Assembly (NCBI RefSeq): GCF_900107645.1
Contig: NZ_FNQN01000008.1
Location: 66,267 to 130,266 of the forward strand
DNA from: Desulfuromusa kysingii
GTDB lineage: Bacteria; Desulfobacterota; Desulfuromonadia; Desulfuromonadales; Geopsychrobacteraceae
DNA: 64,000 nucleotides
Reading direction: 5' to 3'
The notes beneath the pieces were generated by a model that ran no database searches, had not been told where the DNA came from, and saw only the letters and a program-made list of their open reading frames with translations. A program made the position numbers and the translations under genes. Within the stretch, counting starts at the first letter, position 1. Each line of letters opens with the position of its first letter. Shown here piece after piece: positions 21,441 to 33,800 of this stretch.

Positions 21441-21734
21441 TTAACCTTTTCCTCCCCATAACCCCACATCATAAAACTGTTCACGAAGTCTTTCTTCAGG
21501 ATACTGTTCAAGAAAAGCATCCTTAGAAAAATCGAAATGATAGTTACTGAGGTATTCATTGAGAATCTTATACGCTGCATTGATACTTCTGATTTTATCA
21601 TTATCGGCAACTTCACCGCTGTCTGGATGATATTTACGGACAAGCTGCCGGTGTCGTTTGCGGATTCTTTTCAAGGTCACCTGTTCCGGCAGGTCAAATT
21701 CATCCAGAGCGGCCCGCAGGTCAGCATAAAGCAT
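21441..21734 (-). CDS. Small J-domain (DnaJ-like) protein
   Basis: A 97-residue protein with a single J domain: helix II KRIRKRHRQLVRKYHPDSG contains the essential HPD motif, and helix III is KIRSINAAYKILNEYLS. J domains stimulate the ATPase of a DnaK-type chaperone. There is no Gly/Phe region, zinc domain or membrane anchor, so it is not DnaJ itself. It probably brings DnaK to a specific client that cannot be identified here. It lies between the radical SAM gene and the giant autotransporter, all on the minus strand, but with gaps of about 150-195 bases that argue against one operon. Confidence 0.85.
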   Translation of the reverse strand: MLYADLRAALDEFDLPEQVTLKRIRKRHRQLVRKYHPDSGEVADNDKIRSINAAYKILNEYLSNYHFDFSKDAFLEQYPEERLREQFYDVGLWGGKG

Positions 21735-21883
21735 AGATGTTATCCTTTATCAAAAATACATCAAAACACGACAGGTTGGTTAACTACCATGTCTATTTTA
21801 TAAAAGGACAAAAAAGAATGCTACCTTTTCCCAAAAAAGTTCTCTCGGTTCTACTTGATTGAATAAATAGCTGCCCTTTCCCA

Positions 21884-24800
21884 TCAAAATTTAATCTGGA
21901 TCTCACCCATAATTTCGCTGGCACGCATACCAGGACGCATCTCTCTCTGGTATTTAAAAACAGCATCAATCCCGTATTTACTCATATAATTAACTCCGAA
22001 TCCCAGCTTCACCCCATCTTCTTCAACCTCTCGACCCAAAACGGTAAAGGCTCCATTGGGATAACCGACAAAACCAGCGGTTACCGTCCGGTCATCGATT
22101 GCAAAATCATGATTAAAAACCACCGAAAATTCAGGTGCAATAATTCCCGAGGTCATGGTAAACATCCCAGACAATTTGACGCCTAAATCGGCCGTCAGAC
22201 TGTTTGTTGACCGTTTTTCAACCCGTAAACTCAAAGCATCAGCACCTGTTTCCGTAAAAGCATCTTCGTTAAGATAGACGTAATTCAATGCCAGATTGGG
22301 TTGAAGCAGCCAGTTTTTAAATTTAAAATTCCGGCCAACCCCACCATAAAGGGACCAGACATCTCCTTCATGTTCACTGGTTGCAAAACGGTACTCCCCC
22401 ATAACTCGGGTCAGTCGGCTATTGTCATAATCTTGCCGGGCATAAGAGAAAATCCCATCGACATAATATGGGGCAACATCGTGGCTGACATACATTGCCG
22501 TCTGATAATTCTCTATTTCCCCGTCCTGACTATGGTCGTCAACATTGAGGTCGGTGCGAGAATAGCCAAGGCTAAAGCCTGCCAATGTTTGGGAATTGAT
22601 CATTTTATCGTAACCCATTGTCATAACATGAGTTTTTTGCTCATATCCGGCATAATTTGAGCCCGCATCCTGATGACTACGTCGGTCAGAATAGTTGAGC
22701 CAAAGTCCTGAATCTATGTGTTTATGTTCGTCACGGTATAGCAAACGATACAACTCTGCGTCAGAACCGTTGTAGGCCAGGTGAATTCTTTCTCCGGTTC
22801 GCCTAGAAGACATTGATTCCTGCACATCTGTGGCAAAATTTTTGGCGAGATGTCGAATCTGCTGGCGCTGGAGCACAATACTATTGAATTGGCGCGTCAC
22901 GTCCAACCCAACACCGGTAAAATAATCATAGGAATCGGGATTCATGTAGGAGTAGGTTTCAGCGAGTGCAGTGGCATCCGCAAGAGTGAAAATATCTGCC
23001 ACAATCGGATCCATTGCAGCGGAACCACCAGCTCGCTGGATCCGGTTAAAATACTCACCAATCGATACCAGATTACCGACAAGCTCATCTGGAGAAAAAT
23101 CAATTTCCAGAGCCACAGCCAGATCCTGTTCATTAATCAGATGAAGTTGATAATCAACCACTGCGGATGGATCGACCAAGAGTTCGGTGTCATCATCACT
23201 GGCCTCCAGCCCCCCATGAACCATGACAACATCCTCTTTACCCGGTAATAGATCCTCAGGATGCAGTGTGTTCAACACGATACGACCGGAAACCTGTGCC
23301 TGGCCTGCGGCATAGATTTGATCGGCATGATTTCCGTTGAAGTCAAGGTCGACCAGAAAAACTCCCGTTTCTGTTTGCAGAAAATCACCATTCAGCGTTG
23401 TCGTTTGCAGGTTATACAGATCGCCAGGGGACAGTTGACCGGCATTGGTGAGCAGATTGCCTCGACCTAACAGCGCGATTGAGCCGGTCAGCAAAAGACT
23501 ATCCTCATCATTGAAAAAACTGTTCTTTCCATCACCAAGATCAATGTTGCCGATCACGGTGCCGTAGTTTTCAACCTGCTCACCACCATCACCACCGAGC
23601 AACGCCTGACCGGCAATGCCATCAAGGGTCATCAAGGTAGCATGATTTATCAGGCGATTGTTTGCGCCACCATCAATTTGCACTCCGTTGCTGTCACCAG
23701 ATCCTCCGGTGACAAAATCACTATTGAGGACAACATCAATGTCACCGTTGTCAGCCCCCTCACCGCCGTCACTCTGGACAAAGACTGCCGTGGCATCAGC
23801 GCCAAAGCTGATGATGTCACCGTTCACAGTCACACCGATGTTACCGCCACTGCCGCTGCCCCCGCTGCTGCCGGAAAAACGGGTATCAACCGCTCCGCCG
23901 CCACCACCCAGACTTTGAATCCAGACGCCATAAGCACGGTCACCTAAGGTTTGAATATCACCGGTTTGAGTTAATCTGATGTTTCCACCATCACCTTGAC
24001 TGTCAGAGTTGAGGATCACATCAGCAGCAACTCCATCCAGATCGGTAAAGACCGCACCACCGCCACCACCAATGGATTGCAGAAAGATTCCATGCGACAA
24101 TTCCCCCTCGGTCGCAACCAAACCGGTGTTACGCAGAGCTATCGAACCACCATCTCCCGTAGCGCCACCGGTACCACCCAATTGCAGCGCGACATCGTCA
24201 AAACCAGTCAAGCGCAGTTCACCACCGCCGCCACCGATACTCTGGACAAAAATCCCTTGAGCACGCTCTCCTTCAGTGGATAAATCACCAGACATTTCCA
24301 AAGTGACTTCGCCGCCATGATGATCAATCCCTCCATCGGCACCAATTTGACCGCTGGCGGTTGCAGCAGCAGTCAGCTCCCCTTCCGTACTGCGGACCAA
24401 TAATTGATTCAGACTGCCGCCTCCCCCACCAATGCTCTGGACACTGACACCCTTCCCTTGTTCGCCACGGGTGATGACCTGACCAGCGCGATCAACATTG
24501 ATATCCCCACCACCAACATTGGTGCTACCGGTTGCCCCAAGGGTCAGCTCCAGTTCGATTTCATCTTCAGGTCGCAGAACAACCTCAGACACAGCCGTAC
24601 CACCGCCACCGCCGATACTTTGCACTTCCAATCCGGCAGAATAATCTCCCGTTGCGAGGATATCCCCCACATGAGAACTTTCAACCGTGCCTCCAGCATT
24701 ATCACGATTACCCTCTCCACCTAGTCCAACCGTCTGCTTTAACACATGGACAAGGTCCTCGGTTGCAGAGGTCACTTCATCAATATCGACGATCTCCTGA

Positions 24801-27800
24801 TCCAGACTGGAAGCATCCTGACTCAGATCAAGAAACATATTTATTTCACCACCGCCACTGCTGATCGCCTGGGTAAACACAGCAGAACTGTTGGCCCCAT
24901 TGGTCATGATTGTTCCGGTCGAATTCACCGTCACATCGCCACCGATACCAGCACTGCCCTCCTTGGCACCCAGAAGGGTAGACAAACCATCAATTGCCAT
25001 CCAGAAAGGGCTGGAAAACGATAGTGCCGAAGTACCACCGCCACCACCGACACTTTGAGCAAAGATGCCGTAAGTATCGGCACCATTTGTCACAATAGAA
25101 CCACTATGGTTGACGCTGACATCACCACCTAGAGCACCGTTACCAGCTGATCCTCCTATTCCGATACTCAGTAACGTCGACTGAGAAGCAAACCCGGTCG
25201 TAATACTTGGATCAATCGATGCGGCGACGGCAACACCTCCATTACCACCACCGCCACCGATACTCTGAGCTAAAATTCCATACGACTTGTCCCCAAAGGT
25301 TTCAATCGCACCGTCGTTATCGACCAGAACATTATTGCCAATATTGCCATCACCACCCGTTCCACCGATGCTGACAGCACTATTGATACCACTGTTTTCC
25401 AGCTTGCCGATCAACAGGTTTCCAGCAATACTCATGCCGCCATTACCGCCACCGCCACCAATGCTTTCGGCAACAATTCCGTGGGCCTCATCGCCATAGG
25501 TCACAACCCGACCAGCGTTCTCAACCGTCACCACCCCAGCACGGCCACCATCGCCACCATTACCGCCAATACTCAAAGCCACCGCTGAAGAAGAACTGTT
25601 GCTTTCAGTCGCTGCGGTGCCTGTAAAGACAGTGCTACCAGTCCCACCGCCACCACCAATACTTAAAGCCATGATGCCGTGAGCACCATCTCCAGAAGTT
25701 TCAATGGTGCCACTGTATGGCTGATTTCCCTGTATCAGGTTCTTGATAGTGACGTCACCTCCGCTAGCGCCGCTACCGCCGCTGCCACCGAGACCCAGCC
25801 CAAGTGTCGTTCCCCCTCCCGACTTGGAAAAAGACCCAGTGATAACTGCGCTGCCGGTTCCACCACCACCACCAATACTTTGGGCAAAAAGACCGATAGC
25901 CTCTACTCCCGTAGTAGAAATAGCGCCGTCATTGACCACCTCAACCTGCTTGCCGATTCCACCTGAGCCTCCATCACCACCGACAGAAACAAACAAACGC
26001 GCCGTATCCTCATCATTGGTGTTGAGCAACCCGTTAACAACCAAACCGCCATCGCCGCCACCACCGCCAATGCTCTGCGCCAGAACCCCATGCGAGCGCT
26101 CACCAGATGTTAACAATATGCCACTGTTATCAACACTGACTTGACCACCATCGACACCATTGCCGCCGGAACCACCAACGGTCACCTGAGCACCGGCTCC
26201 AGAGGTCACAAACCCGCCACTGTATGCGGCACCGCCAGTGCCACCACCGCCACCAACACTCTGGGCAAAAAGGGCAACAGCCTTTTCACCTGTGGTTTCT
26301 ACTACGGCGCTATTATCCAAAAACACTGTGCCACCGGTGCCGCCGGTACCCCCTTCGCCACCGACACTGACACTCGCAGCAGGAGCAGTTATCCCAGCGG
26401 TATTGGCATTGCCGCCGTTGCCGCCACCACCGCCGACACTTTGAACAAACAGCCCATGGGCCTTTTCACCGGCAGTCGTGACCACCCCCTCGGCACGAAG
26501 GGTGACATCTCCCCCTTCTCCACCTTCTCCACCAGTCAGACCAACAGAGACAGACGCACCTTGTTCCGAGGAGTTGAAGCTTGAAGAGGTCACACCGCCA
26601 CCAACGGCCGAACTGTTGCCACCACCACCGCCGATACTCTGAGCAAGAACTCCATAGCCGTTGGAACCCGTCGTGGTCAAAGCTCCCAAAGAGGACAGAT
26701 CCACATCACCACCTGCACCTCCAGTCCCACCGACACGTCCAAGCGAAACGGCTACCCCACCACCGGAACCTTTGTTAAAAATCGTATCAAGACCAGCATT
26801 CCCACCACCACCACCGATACTCTGGGCAATAATGGCAGCAGCATTTTCACCATCACTGAAAATGTCACCAGAGTGCAAGACACTGACATCTCCCCCTTCG
26901 CCACCATCACCAGTTGCACCGCCAACTGTCAGCTTGGCAATCTTATTGCTAGGGAGCCAGCCGAAACCGACATTAAGATTAGCATTACCACCACCACCGC
27001 CGATGCTTTGAGCCAGCAGTCCATGGCTCTGGGCTCCTGCGGTATTGATATCGCCAAAGTTGGCAACCGTTGTTTGCCCTCCATCACCGGATTCTCCACC
27101 GCCGCCGCCAATTCCGACCTCAAGAGCGTAGGAATCGCTTTGGGAGGTTTCATTACTGACCGCCAACATCAAGTTCATTCCAGCATCACCACCACCGCCA
27201 CCGATACTGGATGCTTCAAGACCGACAGCCCCGCTGCCGTCTGTCTGAATCATGCCTGAGAAAGAATCCACCGTGCCACGGTCTACAGTGACATCCCCAC
27301 CATTTCCTGCACTGCCTCCGGAACCACCGACCCCGACCATAATCGGAGTTCCGGAACCAAAAGCAGTCATATTCAAATTGAGATCAAGATTCGTGCCGCC
27401 CATACCTCCGCCGCCACCAACACTCTGGGCAAAAACACCCCGCGCTTCGTTGCCGAAAGTGACAATGTCACCACGACTGGTCAGGGTTACATCTCCGGCA
27501 TCGTTGCCACTCCCACCAGAGCCCCCGACACCGATCGTCGCTACAGCACCACCATGTGTAGCAACAGCACTGACATTGACACTGCCACTAAAGTTGAATC
27601 CTCCATTGCCTCCCCCGCCAGCTATACTCTGGGCCAGCAACCCGTGACTCCACTCCCCTGCAGTTGAGATCTCTCCCTCATGCTCAACTTCAACATCACC
27701 GCTGGCAGCACCATCCCCAGCAAAACCGCCGACGCCAATAGTCACAGAAGGCAAGGTATTTTTCTTGCTCAATATTACGCTGCCACTGACATTGACACCC

Positions 27801-30800
27801 CCATTACCGCCACCTCCACCAATACTCTGAGCCACAACACCCGCACTGCGGGCACCTGTCGTCTCAACGATATCGGCAAGTGCTTGCAAGAAAACATCCT
27901 CAGACCAGCCACCATCACTACCGAAGCCACCAACACCAACCGTCAATGCACCATCCGTGCTGATACCGCCACTGACATTGACTCCACCATTGCCACCACC
28001 GCCGCCAAGGCTTTGGGCCAGAATAGCGGAGCGATCATCACCAATCGCCCGAGTCACTTGATTGTCAACATCGAGTGTAACTGCAGCAGACGAACCGCCA
28101 TCACCACCAAAGCCACCAACACCAAGCGTCAATCCGGCAGATGCCCCCGTTTCTGCAGCAGACGTTGTGATACCGCCACTGATATTGACGGCACCGTTGC
28201 CGCCACCGCCACCAAGGCTTTGAGCAATAATTCCGTATGACCCATCTTCCATCGCCCAATAACTTGAACCACTATCGGCGTCTTCTTTCTCACCCTCAAA
28301 CCCTAAGCCAGTCGCCACAACATTACCACTGACCGCAGCTGTTACATCCCCAGCATCTCCGCCATTGCCACCAAAACCTCCAACTCCAGCAGTCACCCCG
28401 AACGATGACCCGGTACTCGCAAAAGAGACGCCTCCACTGACATTGACACCTCCGTTGCCACCACCACCGCCAACACTTTGCGCAACAACTCCATGAGCAT
28501 TGGCACCGTCAGTCCTGACTGAAGATAGGGAGCTCAAAACGACAGATTCTGCCGTCCCGCCACCGCCGCTAAAACCACCAACACCGACACCCACAGAAGC
28601 ACTAACACCCCCGAGAGTTCCGGAGAGATCACCCGAAATATTCACTCCACCATTGCCACCGCCGCCACCGATGCTTTGTGCTCGGATCCCCGTTGATTCA
28701 TCTCCATCTGTAGCCACAATTCCTGAAGTTGTAGCAACAACAGTCGAACCATCACCGCCATCACCACCCGATCCACCAATGCCGACACCAATAACACCTC
28801 CGGCATCTTTGGTTAAAGTCACGGCACCAGTAATATTTATACCGCCATCACCGCCACCACCGCCAACACTCTGGGCAACGATCGCTGAGGACTTCTTTTC
28901 GGAGGTGGTAATGCTACTGTCATTAACGCTCAAACTGACCTGGCGACCATCACCGCCGCCTCCACCACTGCCACCAACTCCGACGGATACAGAACCACTT
29001 CCTTCCGTCGACAGCCCCACAGCGCCACTGATATTAAAACTCCCGGTACCACCGCCGCCACCAACACTCTGGGCAACAACACCGGCAGATTCTTCTCCAG
29101 CAGTTTGAATCGTTGTGTTGACGATGGCATTGACAGATTCCCCATCACCACCGTCTCCACCGCTACCACCAACTCCGACAGAAACAGCTCCAGTAGCGCC
29201 ACCCGACAGAGAGATTGTGCCATCAATGTCAAAACCGCCATGACCACCACCGCCGCCGGCACTCTGGGCGGTGATCGCTGTTGACTTATCACCCGTAGTG
29301 GAGATTTCTCCGCTTACGCCAACGGTCACAGTACCGGCATCGCCACCGGCACCGCCAGCACCACCGACGCCGACAGCGACCCCTCCATTGGCGGCTGTTG
29401 CTCCAGCAATGGTACCGGTTACATTGAAACCACCATGACCGCCGCCACCAGCAACACTTTGAACAATGATACCTTCAGATTTATTACCGCTGGTGCTGAC
29501 ATCAGCAGTAAGAGTTGCCATCACAGCACCGCTGTTGCCTCCACCAGCCCCGGCACCGCCAACCCCCAAGGCCAGCGCACCATTGGCACCACCGGCAACA
29601 GCCAGAGTTCCACTGACATTAAAACCGCCGTCACCGCCACCACCACCAATGCTCTGAATCACTGCACCAGCTGAATTTTCACCCAAGGTATTGATGCTAC
29701 CACCAAAATTCCCGTGGACATCATCACCATCACCACCGATATCACCGCTGCCACCGACACCGATTCCAATAGCCCCGCCTGCAACTCCAGAAGCGTTTAT
29801 TGTCGATGAGACATTGAAGGCGCCGTTACCGCCACCACCGCCGACACTCTGAGCCAGCAACCCACCAGAATCATCACCTTGGGTTTCAAGATGACCCTGA
29901 GCATCCAAGTCAACAGTGCTACCGCCACCGCCACCGCCACCGGAGCCACCAATCCCGACATTTACAGCACCGCTGCCACCAATCCCGACGGAGATACTCG
30001 AACTGACATTAAAACCACCATTCCCTCCGCCGCCACCAACACTCTGGGCAACTAAGGCATCGGCTTTATCACCGGACGTCATGATATCGCCACGCACCGT
30101 TGAATGAACACTGCCGCCGTCACCACCATCCCCACCGCTGCCACCGACACCGAGGGTTATAGCCCCACTACCGCCACCAGACCCGCTGATTGCTGTAGAC
30201 ACATCAAAACCACCATTTCCTCCACCGCCACCAACACTCTGGGCAAGGAGTCCTTCGGATAAATCCCCCAAGGTCGTTACTTGACCGGTCAGGTTAGCAA
30301 TAACAGCATCAGCATCACCGCCGGAGCCACCGCTGCCTCCAACACCGATAGCAACAGCCCCACCACCCGCCGGGTTAAACTGGATACTGCCTGCCACGGA
30401 GAACCCTCCGCTACCGCCGCCACCACCAGTACTCTGGGCAACGAAGCCATCGGCATCTTCCCCTGCAGTTTCAATAACAGCAGCGGCATCAACAGTGACC
30501 TCACTTCCATCACCACCCAGACCACCGCTGCCACCGACTGCGACCGAAAGGGAACCGAAAGTGCCGACACTCCCCTGGACGGCAAAGCCCCCGTTGCCGC
30601 CACCGCCGCCAACGCTTTCGGCAAAGATGCCTCGGGAACGATCTCCCGCGGTTGAAATTGACGTGAAAACCTCTTCGCCATCAACCTCGTGGGTTTCTAC
30701 GCTAACGCTGACACTATCCCCAGCACCACCAGCACCACCAGCACCACCAATAGCAACCCCAGCCATCACCGATCCAGAGGCCGCACTCCCAGCGTTACCA

Positions 30801-33800
30801 CCGCCGCCACCGAGGCTTTGGGCAAACACCGCATCAGCATCATTACCCACAGTTCTTAGATTGTTACTATTGCTCACCTCAACCGCTCCGGCATCACCCC
30901 CGCTTCCACCGTTGCCACCAACTGTGAACAACACCCCTCCGGTCGTCCCTCCATTTCCTCCGCCACCACCGACGCTCTGGGCAAAAATTGCATTGGAAAG
31001 GGCACCACTGGTGCTGATCGCTCCGGAATTCTCTATTGTCACAGAATCACTGTCTCCGGCTCCGTCACCGCTCCCCCCGAAAGTGATCAATCCACCACTG
31101 GCAGCACCATTTCCTCCACCACCACCAACACTCTGGGCAAAAATCCCGCTAGCTTTTTTGCCAAAGGTTGTTAAGCTATCGTAATTTGTCACTTGGACAG
31201 CGCCTGCTGTCGCTCCACCGGAGCCGCTACCCCCTAAGGAAATTACTCCACCACTGCCTGCACCATCACCGCCACCGCCACCAACGCTCTGGGCAAAAAT
31301 AGCTTCAGAATAATTCCCCTGTGTCGTAATCGAACCGCTGCTGGAGCCATCTCCCTGAACGACTGTGACGGCTTCGCCATGCCCTGCACTGCTACCGCTA
31401 CCGCCAATGGAGATAGCTCCGCCACTGCCTGCACCATCACCACCGCCGCCACCAACACTCTGCGCATAAATCCCTTCAGCACTGATACCCTCTGTTACAA
31501 TGGTGCCTAAGTGGGCAACATCTACAGCACCCGCAGCACCTCCACCATCACCACTGCCACCAAGACTGATGATTCCACCCGATCCGGCACCACTGCCACC
31601 ACCGCCACCAACGCTCTGGGCAAAGATCCCCTCGGAATAGTCACCAAAAGTATAAAGCGAACTGGAGCTCGTCACCGTGACGGCATCGGCTGAACCACCG
31701 GCACCGCCAGAACCTCCCAGAGAAACGGCTCCACCACTGCCACCACCTTCTCCACCACCACCGCCGACACTTTGAGCATAAATGGCATCAGCAGATTGAC
31801 CGGCCGTTGCAATGGTGCCTCCGGTCTCGGTAACTGTGACTGCTCCACCTTCACCACCAGTGCCGCCGCTACCACCAAGAGACACGGCGCCACCACTGCC
31901 GGCGCCGCTGCCGCCCCCACCGCCAACACTCTGAGCAAAAATGCCTTTGGAGTAATCTCCGCTGGTCTGAAGATTTGCATTGTTTTGAGTAACCGTGACA
32001 GCACCGCCATTGCCTCCGGCGCCGGAGTCTCCTCCCAGAGAAACAATCCCACCGGAGCCACCACCGCCACTGGTTCCGTAGCCACCACCGCCGCCGATAC
32101 TTTGCGCCAATACAGCCGTGGAATGTTCTACCCAGGTTGTCACCGCACCGGTATTATGAACCGTTACCGTATCGCCATCACTGGCATGACCACTGGATCC
32201 ACCCAGGGAAACGGCACCACCACTGCCGGCACCACTGCCGCCACCGCCGCCGACGCTCTGGGCAAAGATGCCGCTTGAACCTTTTCCGCTACCACTGAGT
32301 ATTCCCGTCGTAATATTGCCACTATTATTGATTCTTACACTACCGCCATCACCGCCATCATTACCGTTGCCACCGAGGCTGACCAGCCCGCCACTGCCGG
32401 ATCCACTCCCACCACCACCACCGACACTCTGAACAAAAATGCCTTCTGCTTCGTCGCCATGGGTTCTTATGTCGCCGCTGTTTTCCACCGTTACCCGAGC
32501 ACCATCACCACCGCTGCCGCCATCGCCACCCAGCGAGACAACACCGCCGCTGCTGGATCCATCACCGCCACCACCGCCGACACTTTGGACAAACAGACCT
32601 TCCGAGCCAGTTCCCCAAGTTATAAGCTCTCCGCTGTTGCTGACTTCAACCTCATCGCCATCGCCGCCACCGGAACCACTGCCCCCCAAGGACACTCCGC
32701 CGCCACTACCTGCACCGCTGCCACCGCCACCACCGATACTCTGGGCCAACACAGCTTCAGAATTGTAGCCTCTGGTGGTAATGTCACCTTGGTTATCAAC
32801 CGTGACCTCTCCACCGTCACCACCACCGCTACCACTGCCACCGATGGCAACCAGTCCACCAGCACCGGCTCCATCACCACCGCCACCGCCGATGCTCTGA
32901 GCTGAAACACCCCGTGAATGATCTCCACCGATAGAAATAGTTGCTGCACTATCGACACTTACAGATCCACCGTCGCCACCGCCGGAACCACTGCCGCCAA
33001 TGGCAACAGCTCCCGCTCCAAAGCTGCCGGTACCGCCACCGCCACCAATACTTTGAGCCAGCAATCCATGAGCTTTATCGCCTGAAGTTGTAATTGCAGC
33101 TGCTGCAAAGGTGACATCGACACTGCCGCCATTGCCACCGCCAGAACCACTGGCTCCCAGCCCGAACAATCCGGCACCAAAACCACCAGAACCGCCACCA
33201 CCACCGATACTCTGAGCAACAATCGCATGGCTGGAAGTCCCCTCGGTTTCAACACGTGATGCGTCCGCCAATGTGACCGTGACCTTCCTGCCATTGCCAC
33301 CTTCCGAAGCATCACCCCCCAGGGCATAAATTCCACCGGAGTCACCACCGTCACCACCGGTACCACCAAGGCTCTGGGCAAAAATGCCATAGCTTGCTCT
33401 ACCCTGAGTGAGAATATCACCATGATGGGTCACAGTGACGCTGCCTCCATGCCCAGCCGAAAGAGCATTCCCCCCCTCACCAACAATGCCCCAACTGTCT
33501 CCACCGCTGCCCGATGCACCACCGAGACTCTGGGCAAAAATGCCGTGAGCCCCATTTCCGGATGTGCTGATGAATCCGTGGTCTCCGGTGGTCACCTGAA
33601 CCGTACCCCCTTTTGCGGTATCACCACTATCGCCACCGTAACTCCAGATATAACCGCTGCCTCCATCTCCAGCCACACCGGCACGACTCTGGGCAAAAAT
33701 CCCATGCCCTTCCCCGCCGCTGGTATTAACCTCCGTATCCATAGTGACAGTGACCTTACCCCCATCGCCAGCATCGCCACCATGTTCAGCATTGATGTTT

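Noticed and set aside
28500-29108. Long plus-strand Pro-rich ORF opposite the autotransporter (202 codons); likewise 30495-31184 (229 codons) and many shorter ones
   Set aside because: They are antisense to glycine-rich repeats: GGN codons read as CCN on the other strand and stops are rare. No ribosome-binding sites and no recognisable domains were seen.
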